The position numbers and the translations under genes were made by a program. The notes beneath the pieces are model-generated. The model was not told the origin of the DNA and searched no databases. It saw only the letters and a program-made list of their open reading frames with translations. Shown piece by piece: positions 34,272 through 43,189 of a stretch of DNA of 64,000 bases; within the stretch, counting starts at the first letter, position 1, and each line of letters starts with the position of its first letter. The stretch spans positions 21,485 through 85,484 of the forward strand of contig JBBSFB010000012.1 of the NCBI GenBank assembly GCA_038239145.1. The letters are read 5' to 3'. The DNA is from PALSA-610 sp038239145 (lineage in GTDB: Bacteria > Actinomycetota > Acidimicrobiia > IMCC26256 > PALSA-610).

Positions 34272-37200
34272 CTACACGGACACCGCGCGCAGCACGTCGA
34301 CCGGTGCGTGAAAGCCCTTCAGATCGTGACTGCCGCGCGGCTCGAACGACCACTCGAGCCCGCGGGCAATACCGGCCACGTCCGAGGTGACCAAGACGTC
34401 GCCGGGCCGGCCCAGCTCGAGAATGCGGAACGCGACGGTCACCGCGAGCCCGATCAGATCGCGATCCACCATCGTCGGCTCGCCCGCGGAGATCGCGAGC
34501 TTGACGCGCAACGGGCCCGCCGGCGCCGAGACGAAGTCGTGCGCGAGTGCGGTGCCGCAACGGAGCGCGGCGCGAACCGAGAAGAACCACGCACCGATGC
34601 CGTCGCCGGTGTGCTTGAACTCGACGCCGTCGCACTCGGCGAGCCGGTGCCGCACGATCTCGTCGTGGACCCGGAGGTGTTGCACGTACTCACGGTCGCC
34701 GAGCCGATCGTTCAATTCCGTCGACCCGACGAGATCGGTCACGAGGATGACGCGGGTACTGGACCGTTGGGAACGCACACGATCATCGGCCGCGTGCCGT
34801 TCGACGAGTACCGGCGGCGACGGGCCGCTCCCGTCGTCGCGGAACGCCTCGTAGTCGAGCTCGGTCCGGGCCCGCTCGGCCGCCGCGCCCGAGGTTCCGG
34901 CGTCGGCGAGCGCGCGGTCGAACCAGACTCTGGCGTCGTAGGCACGGTCAGTGGCTGCCAGACCCAGCGCAACCACTCGGGGAACGAACGACGGCCAACC
35001 GATCGCGAACCGAAGACCGCGGTCGTACAGCTCCATCAGCGTTTCGAGTGGCCCGGCGACCAGCTCGGGATGGCCGGCGAGCGCGCCCAGCTCGACCTGC
35101 GCCGCGATCGCGCCGGTGAGAAACGCGTTCGGACTTGCGATGGTCGTGAACACGCGAAACGCCGGATGCTCGAGCGCGCGACGCGCGGCAGCCACGTCGC
35201 CCGCGAAGGCATCGACCAGCGGTCGGTAGCGCCGGCTGCGGTCGCCGCCGAGCGCGTCCCACACGTCGAGGGCACGGTGAGCTCCGTCCGCATCGCCCCG
35301 ATGGACGCGCGCCGACGCCAATGCGGGCAGCGCGACCCCGGGTGAGAACGGCGTCGGCAGTGCGCGGTGCGCGACCAGCGCGCGCTCGGCTTGGGTCTCC
35401 GCGTGGGCGAAGCGTCCGCACGCCGCCGCGACTGCAGCCTGGAACGCGGCCGCCATCGACAGCTCCCGCAGGTTGTCGACGTCGCGCGACGCGTCGGCCG
35501 CCTCGACGAGCAGGCTCTCGGCCTGTTCGAGGTCGCCGCTCGCGAACGCGACGAGGCCGAGTCGCGACCTGCACCAGATGTGCGGGCTCGGGTCGGAGAG
35601 CGTCGTCGCGCGCGGCGCGGCCGCCGTGAACCGGTCGCGGGCCTCGGCCAGCTCGAGCGCGCCGAAGTGCTGCAGTCCCTGCGCGAAGCCGACCTTGACC
35701 TGCAACTCGTCGTCATGCTCCTGCAGCGCGATGTGTTCGGCCGACGCGTTGTGGCGTTGCGCCGCGATCAAGTCGCCGAGATCGAAGTGCAGCTCGGCCG
35801 CGAGCGCGTGAGCCTCCCCGCGGAGCGCCGCGTGACCGACACCCAGATCGAGGAATTCGTCGACGCTCGCCAGGCTGAGCGTTGCCGCCGCCCTCAGCTC
35901 GATCGTGCCGACCCGCTCGCGGGCCAGGTGCACGAGAGCGCGGCCCCAGGTCTCGACGGCACCGCAGCGACGCGCCTCGTCGGCGGCAGCCTCCAGATCG
36001 ACGAGGGCCCGGGCGGTGTCACGCGCCAGGAGCGCCGTGTGCCCGGCCCGGAGCCTCACCGCCGCCCGCTCGGCGTGGGGTAGGTCGAGGGCTTGCGCGG
36101 CCCCGAGCGCGGCGCGGGCGTAGGCCGCGGCGTCGTGCCAGGCGCCGACCGAAGCCGACCGGTCGGCGGCGTCCCCGCATGCGGCCAGCATGCGAACGGG
36201 ATCGACGAGCGAACCCGCGCGTACCAAGTGATGCGCGATCACTCTGACGTCGGCCTCGGTCGGACCGAGTCGTTCGGCGAGCTGCAGGTGCCGGGCGGCC
36301 CGTTCCGCGCTCGCAGGCCAGTGGTAGACGAGCTGGCGCAACTGGGGATGCTCGAACCAGTACCGCTCATCGTCGGCGACGAGTACCTGGTGGGCGCCGG
36401 CTTCGTCGATCAGATCGTCGAGCGCGAAGGCGTCGAGCCCGGACGCGGCCGCGAGGAGGTCGAGGGTTCCACCGTCGCCGAGGAACGCCGCGGCCACGAG
36501 CATCTCGACACAGTCGTCACCGACCTGTTCGACCCGGCGCCAGAGTTCCCGATCAAGATCGGTCGGACCGATCAGGTCGACGAGCCCGGACTCCGTGATC
36601 GGGTCCCCGTTGCCGCCCACTCGTCCGAGTGCGGACCGCAGCACCAACGGGTTCCCCGCAGTTGCTTCGAACAGTCGGCCCATTGTCGCGGCCGAGGGTC
36701 GCTCGCCCAGCCACTCGGTGATCAGATCCCGGCACTCGCGCTCGGTCAGAGCCCGGATGTCGAGCGCAACGGATTGCCGCTCGCGGCGCAACCTCGACAC
36801 GAGCGTCGCCACGGCCGTCGACGACGCGACGGGACGCGTGGTCAACACGACCAGCAGGCGGGCGCGCTCGATCACTCCTTGCTCGACGACCACACCGAGC
36901 AAATGTTTCAGCAGCGACATCGTCGCGTCGTCGGCCCAGTGGAGATCCTCGACCACGAGCGTCGTCACCCGCTCCCGCGCTGCGGCGAGGAGCGCACGCG
37001 TCGTCGCGAGGTAGAGCGACAATCGCGACCGATCGTCCTCGGCAATCGCGGCGCCCTTCGTCGTCGCGAAATCGAACGGGTTACCGCCGGCGGGGTCGAG
37101 CGCCGCGAGCGCGCCCGCGAGCGGAAGATACGGCACCGCGACGTCTTCTTGGCACGTCCCGGACAGCACCTGGACGCCGCGTGCCACTGCGTGCGGAGTG

Positions 37201-38228
37201 AACTCGTCAAGCAACCTCGACTTGCCGATTCCGGCGTCGCCGCTGATGACGACGATCTGGGGAAGGCCGTTGCCCGCGGTCTCGAGCGCGCGCTCGAGCG
37301 TGTGCAACTCGGAGGCGCGGCCGACGAACAGGTCACCGACCGGCGCCCGGGCCGAACTCCCCGACGGGATACGCGGCGCGAGACGACGGCTCTGAACCGA
37401 CCGCGCCGCCGGTGGCGCCGTCGCGGCGGTCACGGCGGTCACGGCGCTCGAGACCGCGCCCCTCGCGAAACCGAAGCCGCCGAGATGGGGCCACTCGGGC
37501 AATGCCTCTTCGCGCAGGATCGCGGTCTCGAGCGCCGAGAACGGCGCACTGGGATCGATTCCCAACTCATCGCGCAGGACCGCGCGCAACTTCGTCGCGG
37601 CGCGGAGCGCCTCGGCCGCGCGGCCTTCCCGCGCGAGGGTGACCAGGCGCAGGGCCCACAACGACTCCCGCAGTGGTTCGCGAGTCGTCCATGCCTCGAG
37701 CTCGGCGGCAACTCCCGCGATCTCGTTCGCCCCGAGCGCGCACCTGGCCCAGGCCTCGACCGCGTCGACCCGGAGCTGATCGAGTCGGCCGGCTTCGGCA
37801 ACTGCCCATTCCGCATCCGCGAATTCCACGTACGCCGAGCCGGACCACAACGCGAGCGCCTGACCGAGGTCGCGATACGCGGCGACCGGGTCGGTGGGGG
37901 CACCGGCGATCGCGGCGCGCGTCAGCATCTCGAAGCGGTGCGCGTCGACCTGTTCGCTCTCGACGTCGAGGACGTAGCCGGCCGGCGTCGTGCGCAATGC
38001 TTCGATCCCGTACCGGCGGCGAAGCTGGTACACAAACGTCTGCAGTGTCGTAGTCACCGATCGGGGCGGGTTCCCGGCCCACAGATCGTCGGCGAGCATC
38101 GCGGCCGAGATCGTCTCACCCGCACCGACCAGGAAACGCGCCAGCAACGCGCGCCGCTTCGGTCCGGTCAGTGGTACCGCGCCACCGGAGGTCAGTACTT
38201 CGAGCGGTCCGAGGACCCGGAATTCCAC
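34272..38228 (-). CDS. AfsR/SARP-type BTAD regulator fused to STAND ATPase, TPR repeats and class III cyclase-like domain
   Basis: A 1318-residue multidomain protein. Residues ~1-95 are an OmpR-like winged helix (VEFRVLGPLEVLTSGGAVPL; GPKRRALLARFLVGAGE). ~100-245 is a bacterial transcriptional activator domain ending in LRDELGIDPSAPFSALE. ~300-480 is an ATPase (LFVGRASELHTLERAL; Walker A ISGDAGIGKSRLLDEF; LVVEDLHWADDATMSLL). ~600-1130 is helical TPR-like. ~1150-1318 is a class III nucleotidyl-cyclase fold with TRVILVTDLVGSTELNDRLG (first metal Asp) and EFKHTGDGIGAWFFS (second metal Asp and purine Lys). The transition-state Asn is replaced: IGLAVTVAFRILELG keeps the Arg but has Thr where N-x-x-x-R expects Asn. 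It may be a low-activity cyclase or a sensor. GTG 38228 starts the winged helix; the open frame upstream belongs to a decayed gene. Confidence 0.9.
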   Translation of the reverse strand: MEFRVLGPLEVLTSGGAVPLTGPKRRALLARFLVGAGETISAAMLADDLWAGNPPRSVTTTLQTFVYQLRRRYGIEALRTTPAGYVLDVESEQVDAHRFEMLTRAAIAGAPTDPVAAYRDLGQALALWSGSAYVEFADAEWAVAEAGRLDQLRVDAVEAWARCALGANEIAGVAAELEAWTTREPLRESLWALRLVTLAREGRAAEALRAATKLRAVLRDELGIDPSAPFSALETAILREEALPEWPHLGGFGFARGAVSSAVTAVTAATAPPAARSVQSRRLAPRIPSGSSARAPVGDLFVGRASELHTLERALETAGNGLPQIVVISGDAGIGKSRLLDEFTPHAVARGVQVLSGTCQEDVAVPYLPLAGALAALDPAGGNPFDFATTKGAAIAEDDRSRLSLYLATTRALLAAARERVTTLVVEDLHWADDATMSLLKHLLGVVVEQGVIERARLLVVLTTRPVASSTAVATLVSRLRRERQSVALDIRALTERECRDLITEWLGERPSAATMGRLFEATAGNPLVLRSALGRVGGNGDPITESGLVDLIGPTDLDRELWRRVEQVGDDCVEMLVAAAFLGDGGTLDLLAAASGLDAFALDDLIDEAGAHQVLVADDERYWFEHPQLRQLVYHWPASAERAARHLQLAERLGPTEADVRVIAHHLVRAGSLVDPVRMLAACGDAADRSASVGAWHDAAAYARAALGAAQALDLPHAERAAVRLRAGHTALLARDTARALVDLEAAADEARRCGAVETWGRALVHLARERVGTIELRAAATLSLASVDEFLDLGVGHAALRGEAHALAAELHFDLGDLIAAQRHNASAEHIALQEHDDELQVKVGFAQGLQHFGALELAEARDRFTAAAPRATTLSDPSPHIWCRSRLGLVAFASGDLEQAESLLVEAADASRDVDNLRELSMAAAFQAAVAAACGRFAHAETQAERALVAHRALPTPFSPGVALPALASARVHRGDADGAHRALDVWDALGGDRSRRYRPLVDAFAGDVAAARRALEHPAFRVFTTIASPNAFLTGAIAAQVELGALAGHPELVAGPLETLMELYDRGLRFAIGWPSFVPRVVALGLAATDRAYDARVWFDRALADAGTSGAAAERARTELDYEAFRDDGSGPSPPVLVERHAADDRVRSQRSSTRVILVTDLVGSTELNDRLGDREYVQHLRVHDEIVRHRLAECDGVEFKHTGDGIGAWFFSVRAALRCGTALAHDFVSAPAGPLRVKLAISAGEPTMVDRDLIGLAVTVAFRILELGRPGDVLVTSDVAGIARGLEWSFEPRGSHDLKGFHAPVDVLRAVSV

Positions 38229-38339
38229 GACGGTGCCGCCTGTTCGTGGCGAGGTCGCCGACGCGGAGTGTACGGGCCCGTCGCGTCGCCACGAAATGCC
38301 CGCGGTTCCTCCCGACGAGCGATGACTGTGGACGACAAC

Positions 38340-38540
38340 CGGCCGCCGGGCGCCGGGCGCCGACGCGATGAGCGCGTCGCGCTCTTCTCTCGGGAACGCG
38401 AAACCCATCATCGACTCGTCCGCCGCGAATCCGAGCTACACGATCCGGCGGACCCGGAATCGCACACCGTCGCTCACGAGACCCTCGGTCGTCCGTGGCA
38501 ACCGCATTGCGAGCGCACGCACCTCGTCGATCGTCACCAT
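38340..38540 (-). pseudogene. Truncated MmcQ/YjbR family protein
   Basis: From ATG 38540 the minus strand reads MVTIDEVRALAMRLPRTTEG and GVRFRVRRIV, then TAG at 38436-38438, then in the same frame LGFAADESMMGFAFPREERD with ALIASAPG before similarity ends. This is the first half of an MmcQ/YjbR protein (family pattern R..RIVY...D...MGF.FP.EER..L), with the expected Tyr codon mutated to TAG and the C-terminal half missing. The frame runs open into the BTAD regulator gene, whose own start (38228) follows. The rest of the 570-bp gap up to the GAF-ANTAR gene (38541-38798) shows no gene. Confidence 0.7.
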
Positions 38541-38798
38541 GGAAATCGTTGATTCAGTCGGTGCTCTCGCGTTCCCGGCCCCAGCGGCTGACCCGCACTG
38601 TGCGGCGGAAACCCGCAGCGATTTCTTCATGTACTGAGCGGCTCTCTCACTGGTATGGTTCGCCGCGGGTCGCCGTCTCCGAAACGGGTCGACGACACTG
38701 CGGACTTCTTCTCGCAGTCCCGACAGAACCGGGTCGCCACACACGCGCTCAGATTTCCGTCGTCGCTACACCGGACCTCGAGAAGGGGGGCCACGGGT

Positions 38799-39539
38799 AT
38801 GGCCAGGGAAGAGCAACTGCTCACCGCGTTCATTGAGTTCGCCGACACGCTCGTCGACGAGTACGACATCGTCGAGTTCTTGCAGAGGCTGGCTTCCCGC
38901 TGCGTCGAGCTCGTCGACGTCTCCGAAGCCGGGATCATGCTCGCCGGCGGTTCGGGGGCGCTGCACTATGCCGCGTCGTCGAGTGAACGCATGCGCCTCA
39001 TTGAACTGTTCGAATTGCAGCACGACGAGGGACCTTGCGTCGACGCGTACAGAACCGGGAAGGCCGTTCACAGTTCCCTCGACCCCGAAGCCGACGAACA
39101 TTGGCCTGCCTTCGCTCCACATTCGCGTGCGGCGGGCTTTCAATCCGTCTCCGCGCTCCCGATGCGCCTCCGATCCGAGGTCATCGGCGCACTCAATGTG
39201 TTCTCGAGCACCGCGCGCGTCCTCGATTCCGGCGATCAGATGATTGCCCAGTCGCTCGCCGACATCGCGACGATCGGCATCTTGCAGGAACGCGCGCTCA
39301 ACGACGCCCGCATCGTGACGTCGCAACTCGAAGCGGCGCTCGAATCTCGCGTCATCATCGAGCAGGCCAAGGGCATCGTGGCCGAGCGCAATCATGCGAG
39401 CATCGACGCCGCCTTCAGGCAACTCCGCAGTTACGCGCGCAACAACAATTTGCACCTGAGCCGGACCGCGCAGGAGATCGTCGCGGGGACGTTGTCGGCG
39501 GCGATGCTCCGGCCCGCTCAGCCTCCCAACGAGGAATAA
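38799..39539 (+). CDS. GAF-ANTAR domain antitermination regulator
   Basis: A 246-residue protein. Residues ~15-165 form a GAF sensor domain (VEFLQRLASRCVELVDVSEA with GIMLAGGSG; FELQHDEGPCVDAYRTGKAV; SALPMRLRSEVIGALNVFSS). Residues ~175-235 form an ANTAR RNA-binding domain (LESRVIIEQAKGIVAERNHA, then SIDAAFRQLRSYARNNNLHL). ANTAR proteins bind paired hairpins in nascent mRNA and prevent termination; GAF supplies a small-molecule or redox signal. The ATG at 38799 is preceded by AGAAGGGGGG. An upstream in-frame start at 38655 adds residues without similarity. It stands alone, convergent with dinB. Its RNA targets are not visible in the window. Confidence 0.92.
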   Translation: MAREEQLLTAFIEFADTLVDEYDIVEFLQRLASRCVELVDVSEAGIMLAGGSGALHYAASSSERMRLIELFELQHDEGPCVDAYRTGKAVHSSLDPEADEHWPAFAPHSRAAGFQSVSALPMRLRSEVIGALNVFSSTARVLDSGDQMIAQSLADIATIGILQERALNDARIVTSQLEAALESRVIIEQAKGIVAERNHASIDAAFRQLRSYARNNNLHLSRTAQEIVAGTLSAAMLRPAQPPNEE

Positions 39540-39565
39540 CGCCAAAACGCGCCCGGGGTCTGTCG

Positions 39566-40768
39566 TCAGTCGGGAAGCATCGGCACCGACATCCCCGTGT
39601 CCTTCCCGAGCAGGACGGCCCGGCCGACGGCCGACGACCCAAAGCGGTCACGCACGCCGTCGAGCGCCGCGTCGAGGGCACCCCCACTCGCCCGATTGAA
39701 TGGCAGCGCGAGCTGTTCGACCCGATCGACGACGAGATTGCCGACGGCGATACCCACGAGTGTGATGCCGTCCCGCTCGATCTTCGGCATCGCGGCCACG
39801 AGCAGCTCCCGCGCGGTGGCCAGGATCGTCGCGGTGTGCGCAGTCGGGCGCGCCAGCGTGTGCGAACGTGTGGCCCGGGAGAAGTCGTCGAATCGCAGAC
39901 GCAAGACGACCGTGCGCCCGATACGGGACGCAGCGCGCATCCGGCGGGTGACCCGGTCGACGAGCGCAACGAGCGATGCGTCGACCGCCTCGTACGACCT
40001 CGGTACCCTCGACCGGCCGAGCGCGTGCTGCGAACCGATGGAGCCGCGCCGGCGACCGACGACGACCGGGCGCGGGTCGCGGTTGTGCGCGAGCGCGTGC
40101 AGATGCCGGCCCGACGCCCGGCCCAGCATCGACACGAGGACGACCTCGTCGAGGCGGGCGACATCGGCAACCGTCGTGATGCCCCGCTGCTGCAGCTTCT
40201 GCGCGGTGACCGCACCGACGCCCCAGAGCCGCTGGACGGGAAGCGGGTGCAGAAATTCCATCTCCCCGTCGGGCGGCACGACGAGCAGACCATCGGGCTT
40301 GGCGACTCCGCTGGCGACCTTGGCCAGGAACTTCGTGCGTGCGATGCCGACGGTGATCGCGAGGCCGACGCGGTCGAGAACCTCGCGGCGCAGGGTCGTG
40401 GCGATCTCGACGGGGGTGCCCGCGATCCGGCTCAGTCCCCCGACCTCGAGGAAGGCTTCGTCGATCGACAGCCCCTCGACCAGCGGGGTCGTGTTCTCGA
40501 ACACCTCGAACACGGCTTTGCTCGCGGCGACGTAGGCGGAGAAGTGCGGCTCGACCACCACCGCCCACGGGCACAGACGCCGAGCCTGCTTCGCTCCCAT
40601 CGCGGTACGGATGCCGAAGGCCTTGGCCTCGTAGCTGGCGGCGAGCACCACTCCGCCACCCACGATGACGGGTCGGCCCCGTAGCCCCGGATGGTCGCGC
40701 TGCTCGACCGACGCGTAGAACGCGTCGAGGTCGGCATGGAGGATCGTCGCCCGGCCGGACACGAACAT
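39566..40768 (-). CDS. dinB: DNA polymerase IV (Y-family, translesion)
   Basis: A 400-residue Y-family polymerase. The catalytic site begins ILHADLDAFYASVEQRD (metal Asp residues), followed by SYEAKAFGIRTAMGAKQARR, and GLSIDEAFLEVGG holds the other acidic residues. Two helix-hairpin-helix segments (LWGVGAVTAQKLQQRGITTV) and a little-finger domain follow, ending in VQLALPF-like VEQLALPFNRASGG, a plausible beta-clamp-binding motif. The start at ATG 40768 lies inside a perfect LexA box, so either the transcript is leaderless or GTG 40762 (VSGRATILHADLDAF) is the real start. SOS induction is therefore expected. It is divergent from an aminotransferase gene. Confidence 0.95.
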   Translation of the reverse strand: MFVSGRATILHADLDAFYASVEQRDHPGLRGRPVIVGGGVVLAASYEAKAFGIRTAMGAKQARRLCPWAVVVEPHFSAYVAASKAVFEVFENTTPLVEGLSIDEAFLEVGGLSRIAGTPVEIATTLRREVLDRVGLAITVGIARTKFLAKVASGVAKPDGLLVVPPDGEMEFLHPLPVQRLWGVGAVTAQKLQQRGITTVADVARLDEVVLVSMLGRASGRHLHALAHNRDPRPVVVGRRRGSIGSQHALGRSRVPRSYEAVDASLVALVDRVTRRMRAASRIGRTVVLRLRFDDFSRATRSHTLARPTAHTATILATARELLVAAMPKIERDGITLVGIAVGNLVVDRVEQLALPFNRASGGALDAALDGVRDRFGSSAVGRAVLLGKDTGMSVPMLPD

Positions 40769-40775
40769 ATGTTCG
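40762..40775. promoter_or_regulatory. LexA (SOS) box
   Basis: CGAACATATGTTCG is a perfect 14-bp palindrome fitting the actinobacterial/Bacillus-type LexA consensus CGAACNNNNGTTCG. It covers the first codons of dinB, where the ATG at 40768 is the start as read from homology, so LexA bound here would block initiation directly. It also lies 96 bp upstream of the divergent aminotransferase gene start. Confidence 0.85.
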
Positions 40776-40870
40776 CATCTCGGCCCGGCTTTGCACAAGA
40801 AGGCATCTCGGCCCGGAAAAGACCAGACCCAGCTCCACCGGCCCCGACCACCCGCCTGCGACACTGCCTC

Positions 40871-42004
40871 GTGCGCTACCGCCGGATGCCCATCGAGGTC
40901 GAGTCACCCGAGCAGCTCGGGTACGACACGATCACCAACAACCTGTCCGAGAGCTCAGTCGCCGATCGGCGCCTTTCCGACCTCGGCATCGACTTCGGCG
41001 GCGCCGACGGCCGCGCGCTCGAGGACCTGCTCCTCTGTTACGGCGATCATCTCGGCGACCCCGTCCTGCGGGATGCGGTCGCGGCGGGCGGCGCCGGCCT
41101 TCGTGCCGAGGATGTGCTCGTGACCCCTGGAGCCGCGGCCGCGTTGTTCGCGACCGCCACCGCACTCCTGGAACCCGGCGACCACGCCGTCGTCGTCCGC
41201 ACCAACTACGCGACGAACCTCGAGACTCCGCGAGCGATCGGGGCCGAACTCGACGTCGTCGACGTCGCGTTCGACGACCGCTGGCAGCTCGACGCCGATC
41301 GTGTCGCGGCACGGGTCCGCCCGGGGACGACGCGTCTGATCTCGGTCACGTGCCCGCACAACCCGACCGGGACCATGCTCGACGTCGCCTCGTTGCACAC
41401 GCTCGTCGAGTTGGCGGAACGCTCGGGTGCGGTGCTACTCGTCGACGAGACCTACCGCGATCTGACGCACGGCGAGCCCTTGCCGATAGCCGCGACACTC
41501 TCGGCCCGCGCCATCAGCGTCTCGTCGATGTCGAAGGCGTACGGGCTCCCGGGACTGCGCGTGGGATGGGCGGTGTGCCGTGATCCACAACTCGCGGAGA
41601 CGTTGCTCGCAGCAAAGGAACAGATGGTCATCTGCGGAGCGACGATCGACGAATCGATCGCCGGGCGCGTGCTCTGCGAGCGGACCCGGATCCTGGCGCC
41701 CATTCTCGACGAGGTTCGACAGCGACGCGACGTAGTGGCGGCCTGGATGCGGAACCAGCGCATCTTCGAGTGGATCGAGCCCGCCGGTGGCGTGGTCGGG
41801 CTCGTCCGCTTCGCACCCGAGGTCGAGGTCGACACCGCCCGTTTCTACGACGTCCTTCTCGCCGCGTACGGGACGTACGTCGGGCCCGGCCATTGGTTCG
41901 AAGTCGACGACCGTCACTTCCGGCTCGGCTTCGGGTGGCCGTCGGAGACCGAACTGGAAGCCGGACTCGCCGGCCTGTCCGCCGCCGCCGCCGCGGCGAC
42001 GTGA
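40871..42004 (+). CDS. PLP-dependent aminotransferase, class I/II fold
   Basis: A 377-residue fold-type I aminotransferase. MPIEVESPEQLGYDTITNNL with SESSV is the opening of a subgroup that includes capreomycidine-synthase-like enzymes. VTPGAAAALFATATALLEPG, SVTCPHNPTGTMLD, LVDETYRDLTHGE, SSMSKAYGLPGLRVGW (PLP-binding Lys) and FRLGFGWPSETELEAGL follow. All PLP residues are present. GTG 40871 (VRYRRMPIEVESPEQ) is preferred because relatives begin at the RYRRMP segment; ATG 40886 is an alternative. The next gene on the strand is a sugar-epimerase-like gene 61 bp away. The substrate is unknown; an amino acid or its beta-hydroxy derivative is likely. Confidence 0.88.
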   Translation: MRYRRMPIEVESPEQLGYDTITNNLSESSVADRRLSDLGIDFGGADGRALEDLLLCYGDHLGDPVLRDAVAAGGAGLRAEDVLVTPGAAAALFATATALLEPGDHAVVVRTNYATNLETPRAIGAELDVVDVAFDDRWQLDADRVAARVRPGTTRLISVTCPHNPTGTMLDVASLHTLVELAERSGAVLLVDETYRDLTHGEPLPIAATLSARAISVSSMSKAYGLPGLRVGWAVCRDPQLAETLLAAKEQMVICGATIDESIAGRVLCERTRILAPILDEVRQRRDVVAAWMRNQRIFEWIEPAGGVVGLVRFAPEVEVDTARFYDVLLAAYGTYVGPGHWFEVDDRHFRLGFGWPSETELEAGLAGLSAAAAAAT

Positions 42005-42064
42005 TCAACGCCCTCGAGATCACCGAGGAATAAGCAGTCGACCCCGGGACGTTTTCGTGCGTAG

Positions 42065-43189
42065 ATGACAGCTATGGCTGATCCGTCGTCCGCACCTCGG
42101 ACCGCGCTCGTTACGGGCGCGTCCGGATTCATCGGGTCCGCCGTCGTGCGGTCCCTCCTCGCCGACGGTTACCAGGTTCGCGCGCTGTGCGAACCGGCGC
42201 GTGCCGACGACAATCTCGACGGGCTGCCGATCGAACGCGTCATCGGCGACATCCGCGATCCGGCGCCGCTCGATCGTGCCGTCGACGGCATCACCACCGT
42301 CTTCCACCTCGCCGCCGTCTACAAGTTCTGGGCGGCCGATCCCGACCTCTTCTACGACGTGAACGTCGGGGGCACGTTGAACGTGTTGCGCGCCGCCGAA
42401 CAGGCCCGGTGCGAGCGGATCGTCTACACGAGCACGGTTGGGACGATCGGTGTCGCCGAGCCCGGTCGGCTCGCATCGGAAGAGACGCTCGTGCATTTCG
42501 AGCATCTGTTCGGGCACTACAAGCGATCGAAGTATCTCGCCGAGCACGAAGTACTCCGCGCGGGTGCGGCGGGCGCGCCGGTCGTGCTCGTGCACCCGAC
42601 GTTCCCGGTCGGAGCGCGGGACACGGCCCCGACCCCCACGGGCCGCACGATCGTCGAGTTCCTGAACGGGCGCATTCCGGCATACGTCGAGACCGCGTTG
42701 AACGTGGCCCACGTCGACGACGTCGCCCGGGGTCACGTCCTCGCCGCGCAGCGGGGCGCGCCGGGACGGAGCTACATACTCGGCGGCGAGAACATGACCC
42801 TGCAGGCGATGCTGGCCACGCTCGCCGACGTGTGCGGGCTTCCCGCGCCCCGGGTCCGGCTGTCGCCGCGCGCAGTGCTGCCGATCGTTCGCGCCGCAGA
42901 GTGGTTCCAGGCCTCGGTGCTGCACCAGGAGCCGACGCTGCCGTCGGAGCCCGTGCGCATGGCGACGACCCGCATGGTCTACGACACGAGTCGGGCCCGC
43001 ACCGAGCTCGGCTACACGAGCATGCCCGCCCGCGCCGCCCTGCTCCGGGCGGCCCGCTGGTTCGTCGACAGCGGTTTCGTCAAGGACGCCCGAGTCGAAC
43101 GGATCCGGCGATCGGGCCGGCTCGACCCCACGATCGACATCAGCACCGACGTGCCCGCCGAGCCGAAAAAGGGCGTCACGCCGCGATGA
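42065..43189 (+). CDS. NAD-dependent epimerase, similar to hopanoid-associated HpnA
   Basis: A 374-residue extended SDR. Rossmann motif VTGASGFIGSAVVRSLLADG, then HLAAVYKFW, YTSTVGTIG, the catalytic HYKRSKYLAE (Y-x-x-x-K), HPTFPVGARDTAPTPTGR, NVAHVDDVARGHVLAAQRG with YILGGENMTLQAML. The A-A-x-Y-x-x-W, V-G-x-x-D-x-x-P-T-P-T-G and G-G-E-N-x-T-L pattern is that of HpnA-type 'hopanoid-associated sugar epimerases'. The actual role of HpnA is not settled. Its stop overlaps the start of the class III aminotransferase gene (ATGA), so the two work together. A second Met three codons in is an alternative start. Confidence 0.85.
   Translation: MTAMADPSSAPRTALVTGASGFIGSAVVRSLLADGYQVRALCEPARADDNLDGLPIERVIGDIRDPAPLDRAVDGITTVFHLAAVYKFWAADPDLFYDVNVGGTLNVLRAAEQARCERIVYTSTVGTIGVAEPGRLASEETLVHFEHLFGHYKRSKYLAEHEVLRAGAAGAPVVLVHPTFPVGARDTAPTPTGRTIVEFLNGRIPAYVETALNVAHVDDVARGHVLAAQRGAPGRSYILGGENMTLQAMLATLADVCGLPAPRVRLSPRAVLPIVRAAEWFQASVLHQEPTLPSEPVRMATTRMVYDTSRARTELGYTSMPARAALLRAARWFVDSGFVKDARVERIRRSGRLDPTIDISTDVPAEPKKGVTPR

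Noticed and set aside
36093..38552. 819-codon plus-strand open frame opposite the BTAD-ATPase-cyclase gene
   Set aside because: Antisense shadow; no hydrophobic core or motif, while the minus strand has a complete set of known domains.
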